Part shown: positions 60,961 through 64,000 of the stretch, piece after piece
Layout: every line of letters begins with the position of its first letter
Numbering within the stretch: position 1 is the stretch's first letter
Assembly (NCBI GenBank): GCA_024235315.1
Contig: JACKMP010000007.1
Location: forward strand, 62,001 to 126,000
Origin: Chromatiaceae bacterium
GTDB taxonomy: Bacteria; Pseudomonadota; Gammaproteobacteria; Chromatiales; Chromatiaceae
DNA: 64,000 nucleotides
Direction: 5' to 3'
Position numbers and translations under genes: made by a program
Notes under the pieces: model-generated
Database searches by the model: none
The model's input: only the letters and a program-made list of their open reading frames with translations
What the model was told of the DNA's origin: nothing

Positions 60961-62772
60961 GTGATCCAGAATCTTCGAAACGTCGCCATCATCGCGCACG
61001 TCGACCATGGCAAGACCACCCTCGTCGATGAGTTGCTCAAGCAGTCTGGAACGCTCGGTGCGCGGTTCGGCAAGGTCGAGCGTGTCATGGACTCCAACGA
61101 CCAGGAAAAGGAGCGTGGCATCACGATCCTGTCGAAGAACACCGCGCTGCGCTGGAAAGACTACCGAATCAACATCGTGGACACCCCGGGGCACGCCGAC
61201 TTCGGCGGCGAGGTCGAACGCGTGCTGTCGATGGTCGATTCGGTGCTGCTGCTGGTCGATGCGCAGGAAGGCCCGATGCCGCAGACGCGATTCGTCACCC
61301 AAAAGGCGTTCAAGCACGGCCTGCGTCCGATCGTCGTGGTCAACAAGATCGACAAGTGGGGGGCGCGCCCCGACTGGGTGGTGAACCAGGTGTTCGAGTT
61401 GTTCGACAACCTCGGTGCCAATGATGCCCAGCTCGATTTCCCGGTGATCTATGCCTCGGCGATCAACGGCTATGCCTCGCGCGACAGCGAGGCACGCAGC
61501 GGCGATATGACGCCGCTGTTCGAGGCGATCATCGAGCATTGCCCGGTGCCGGACGTGGACCCGGATGGCCCGCTGCAGATGCAGATCTCCAACCTCGATT
61601 ACAACAGCTATGTCGGGGCGATTGCGGTCGGGCGGGTGCGTCGCGGCAGCATCCGTCCGAACCAGCAGGTCGTCGTGGTCAAATACGACGGCGAGGTGCA
61701 CAAGGCCAGGGTCGGACTGGTCTACGGCTACCACGGCCTGGAACGACACGAGGTCCCGCAGGCCGAGGCCGGTGACATCATCGCGATTACCGGGATGGAG
61801 GCCCCCAACGTCTCCGATACCCTGTGCGACCCCAACAAAGTCGAGTCGCTGCCGCCGCTGACCGTCGACGAGCCGACGGTGTCGATGACCTTTCAGGTGA
61901 ACGCATCGCCCTTCGCGGGCCGCGAAGGCAAGTACCTGACGTCACGCCAGCTCAAGGAGCGCCTCGAGCGCGAGCTGATTCACAACGTGGCGCTGCGTGT
62001 CGAGGAGGGCACCGATCCGGAGAAGTTCAAGGTATCCGGGCGTGGCGAACTTCACTTGTCTGTACTGCTGGAAAACATGCGCCGCGAGGGTTTCGAACTG
62101 GCGGTGTCGCGTCCGGAGGTTATCTTCCGCGAGATCGACGGCGAGGTCTGCGAGCCTTATGAAGAGGTCACCGTCGACGTCGAGGAACAGCACCAGGGTG
62201 CGATGATGGAGGCGCTGGGAATGCGCAAGGCGGAGCTGCGCGACATGCTGCCGGACGGCAACGGTCGGGTACGTCTCGACTACATCATCGCTTCGCGTGG
62301 CCTGATCGGCTTCCAGACCGAATTCATGACCACGACCTCCGGTACGGGACTCATGTACCACGTGTTCGACCACTACGGGCCGGCACAGCACGGCGGTATC
62401 GCGCCGCGCAAGAACGGGGTGATGATTTCAAACGGCACCGGAAAGGTGCTGGGTTATGCGCTGATGAGCCTGCAGGAACGTGGCCGCATGTTCGTCAAGC
62501 CGGGCGACGAGGTCTACGAGGGACAGATCGTCGGTATCCATGCGCGTGACAACGACCTGACCGTCAACCCGCTGAAGGCCAAGCAGCTGACCAACATCCG
62601 GGCCTCGGGCAAGGATGACGCGGTGATGTTGACTCCGGCGATCCGGCTGACCCTGGAACAGGCGCTGGAGTTCATCGAGGACGACGAACTGGTCGAGATC
62701 ACGCCCAGCGCGATCCGCCTGCGCAAGAAGTTCCTGAAGGAGCATGAGCGCAAGCGTTCCTCGCGGGCCTGA
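60961..62772 (+). CDS. typA: Ribosome-associated GTPase TypA/BipA
   Basis: Translational GTPase of the EF-G class that binds the ribosome and is needed for growth at low temperature and for 50S assembly. It has 603 residues. Motifs are AHVDHGKTTLVD (G1), the RGITI switch, DTPGHADFGGEV (G3) and NKIDKWG (G4). The C-terminal domain specific to BipA carries KSKSSREA-like basic residues at the very end (KEHERKRSSRA). The start is GTG at 60961, matching the usual MIEKLRN-type N-terminus; the upstream frame from 60904 has no similarity. Confidence 0.98.
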   Translation: MIQNLRNVAIIAHVDHGKTTLVDELLKQSGTLGARFGKVERVMDSNDQEKERGITILSKNTALRWKDYRINIVDTPGHADFGGEVERVLSMVDSVLLLVDAQEGPMPQTRFVTQKAFKHGLRPIVVVNKIDKWGARPDWVVNQVFELFDNLGANDAQLDFPVIYASAINGYASRDSEARSGDMTPLFEAIIEHCPVPDVDPDGPLQMQISNLDYNSYVGAIAVGRVRRGSIRPNQQVVVVKYDGEVHKARVGLVYGYHGLERHEVPQAEAGDIIAITGMEAPNVSDTLCDPNKVESLPPLTVDEPTVSMTFQVNASPFAGREGKYLTSRQLKERLERELIHNVALRVEEGTDPEKFKVSGRGELHLSVLLENMRREGFELAVSRPEVIFREIDGEVCEPYEEVTVDVEEQHQGAMMEALGMRKAELRDMLPDGNGRVRLDYIIASRGLIGFQTEFMTTTSGTGLMYHVFDHYGPAQHGGIAPRKNGVMISNGTGKVLGYALMSLQERGRMFVKPGDEVYEGQIVGIHARDNDLTVNPLKAKQLTNIRASGKDDAVMLTPAIRLTLEQALEFIEDDELVEITPSAIRLRKKFLKEHERKRSSRA

Positions 62773-62822
62773 TGCCCGGGCAAGACCGCAGCGCCTGAAA
62801 CACTGCACTACACTCTGGCCGT

Positions 62823-63770
62823 ATGAGAGACCTGTACCCGGAAATCCAGCCGTATAACAGGCTGCAGCTCGCGGTCGATGATGTGCATACCCTGCATATC
62901 GAGGAAGTCGGGAATCCGGATGGCGTTCCCGCACTGTTCCTGCATGGTGGCCCAGGCGCGGGCTGCGAACCCTATCACCGGCGGTTCTTCGACCCCGATC
63001 GATACCGCGTGGTGTTGTTTGATCAGCGTGGCGCCGGGCGCTCGGCGCCACATGCCGACCTGACCAACAATACGACCTGGGACCTGGTCGCGGATATCGA
63101 GAAGATTCGCGAGACCCTCGGCATTGAGCGCTGGGTGGTGTTTGGTGGGTCCTGGGGCTCGACGCTGGCGCTGGCCTATGCGCAAACCCACCCGGAGCGT
63201 GTCAGGGCATTGATACTGCGAGGCATCTTTCTGTGCCGGCCGCACGAGATCTCGTGGTTCTACCAGGAAGGGGCCAGCCGCCTGTTTCCCGACTACTGGG
63301 AGGACTTCGTTGCCCCGGTGGACCCGGCGGAGCGTCACGACATGCTTTCGGCCTATCACCGCTTGCTGACAGGTGCCGATGAGTTGCGCCGCCTCGCTGC
63401 GGCCAGGGCCTGGTCAGTGTGGGAGGGGCGCACCGCGACGCTGCTGCCGGATGAACGTGTGGCGGCGCATTTTGCGCAGGCGCATGTGGCACTGAGCATG
63501 GCCCGGATCGAATGCCACTATTTCATGCACGATGCCTTCCTGCGTCCCAACCAGTTGATTGAGGACGCCGGCCGGCTGAACGGGATTCCCGGCGTCATCG
63601 TGCATGGCCGCTACGATATGATCTGCCCGTTGCAGAATGCCTGGGAGCTGCATCACGCCTGGTCGGGCAGTGAGCTGTCGATTATCGCCGACGCCGGACA
63701 TTCCGCTGCCGAGCCCGGTACCCGCAGCCGCCTGGTCGAGGCTACCGACCAATTCGCCGATGCGGACTAG
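62823..63770 (+). CDS. pip: Proline iminopeptidase
   Basis: Alpha/beta-hydrolase that releases N-terminal proline from peptides. It has 315 residues. The oxyanion region is HGGPGAGCEPYHRRFFDP, the nucleophile elbow is GGSWGSTLALAYA with the catalytic Ser, and the terminal part supplies GRYDMICP (Asp) and DAGHSAAE (His). It belongs to the bacterial family with an inserted helical cap (residues about 140-240). The gene follows typA by 50 bases in the same direction. Confidence 0.96.
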   Translation: MRDLYPEIQPYNRLQLAVDDVHTLHIEEVGNPDGVPALFLHGGPGAGCEPYHRRFFDPDRYRVVLFDQRGAGRSAPHADLTNNTTWDLVADIEKIRETLGIERWVVFGGSWGSTLALAYAQTHPERVRALILRGIFLCRPHEISWFYQEGASRLFPDYWEDFVAPVDPAERHDMLSAYHRLLTGADELRRLAAARAWSVWEGRTATLLPDERVAAHFAQAHVALSMARIECHYFMHDAFLRPNQLIEDAGRLNGIPGVIVHGRYDMICPLQNAWELHHAWSGSELSIIADAGHSAAEPGTRSRLVEATDQFADAD

Positions 63771-63782
63771 TGGGCCATCGCG

Positions 63783-64000
63783 TCAGCGGTTCGCCGCCAG
63801 GTAGTCGAGCAGCTGCTGCAACGCTGCCCGGTCATCGGGGCCGATATCGATGGTCTCCAGGCCCGCCCAGTAAGCGTCCGGGCTGTTGGCCGGCGTACAC
63901 CACAACACCTTGACACCCAGCGGTATGGGTCCACATCCCGCCTCTGCGGGCACATCGATCTGCAGCTGCAGGATGCCGTCGGCGTAGAGTTCGCGGCGCG
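63783..64000 (-). CDS. PilZ-like domain protein, C-terminal part (truncated by window)
   Basis: The last 71 residues of a minus-strand gene that continues beyond the window. The reading frame ends in TGA at 63783-63785 (LLDYLAANR). The strand pattern, with RRELYADGILQL, the GVKVLWC strand and a DAYWAGLE segment before a final helix, resembles the second half of a PilZ c-di-GMP-binding domain. The RxxxR motif that would confirm ligand binding would be upstream, outside the window. Assignment moderate. Confidence 0.6.
   Translation of the reverse strand, partial: RRELYADGILQLQIDVPAEAGCGPIPLGVKVLWCTPANSPDAYWAGLETIDIGPDDRAALQQLLDYLAANR

Overview
The window is a GC-rich, gene-dense bacterial chromosome segment. 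It holds 61 protein genes, the last one cut by the window edge, and one candidate mini-ORF. I see no insertion sequence, prophage, CRISPR array, rRNA or tRNA. Gene content points to a gammaproteobacterium: SlmA, TypA, AmpG, YqgE, RuvX, a PilG-ChpA twitching system, and a pil/pyr neighbourhood ordered as I recall it from Pseudomonas. A Calvin-subtype class II aldolase inside a tkt-gap-pgk-pyk-fba cluster suggests a Chromatiales-like, possibly autotrophic or sulfur-oxidising lineage. That placement is inference.

Layout. 1-6.8 kb: argB, slmA, a DUF4124 protein, a TauE/SafE permease, pyrE, an ExoIII-family nuclease in the position of Pseudomonas crc, an AmpG-like permease and a SafE-like protein. 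6.8-12.2 kb (minus): DUF4426, a dynamin-like GTPase, yggU, yggT, proC, yggS. 12.3-14.6 kb: pilT and pilU. 14.76-19.1 kb: a compact three-gene module made of a small PstS-like periplasmic protein, an outer-membrane beta-barrel and a membrane hybrid histidine kinase. 19.2-26.8 kb (minus): one long operon gshB-apbE-tonB-yqgE-ruvX-pyrR-pyrB-pyrC'-pyrK. 27.2-38.4 kb: a secreted protein, a periplasmic rhodanese, then pilG-pilH-pilI-pilJ-chpA-chpC. 38.4-41.5 kb (minus): ahcY-metF-rsmE behind an S-adenosylhomocysteine riboswitch. 41.9-44.6 kb: a DUF2189 membrane protein, metK with its own terminator, and a redoxin. 44.9-51.9 kb: tkt-gap-pgk-pyk-fba with structured intercistronic RNA and a terminator. 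52-64 kb: housekeeping and small accessory genes (OmpA-like, Usp, CPCC protein, srkA with a glutaredoxin, purC, an orphan ParS-like antitoxin, a chemoreceptor, NTF2-like, Sel1 repeat, typA, proline iminopeptidase, partial PilZ-like).

How it fits together. PilT/PilU are the pilus retraction motors and the PilG-ChpC cluster is the chemosensory system that controls them. The methyl cycle is covered by metK, ahcY and metF, with ahcY/metF under product sensing by the riboswitch. Pyrimidine synthesis is represented by pyrB, a DHOase-like PyrC' that has lost its metal-binding His-x-His, pyrK and pyrE. A catalytic dihydroorotase and a PyrD partner for PyrK must lie elsewhere. The most interesting items are the three-gene envelope sensory module, the PyrC'/PyrK arrangement, the SAH riboswitch, the catalytically intact crc-locus nuclease, and the 18-unit Pro-Glu tract in ChpA.
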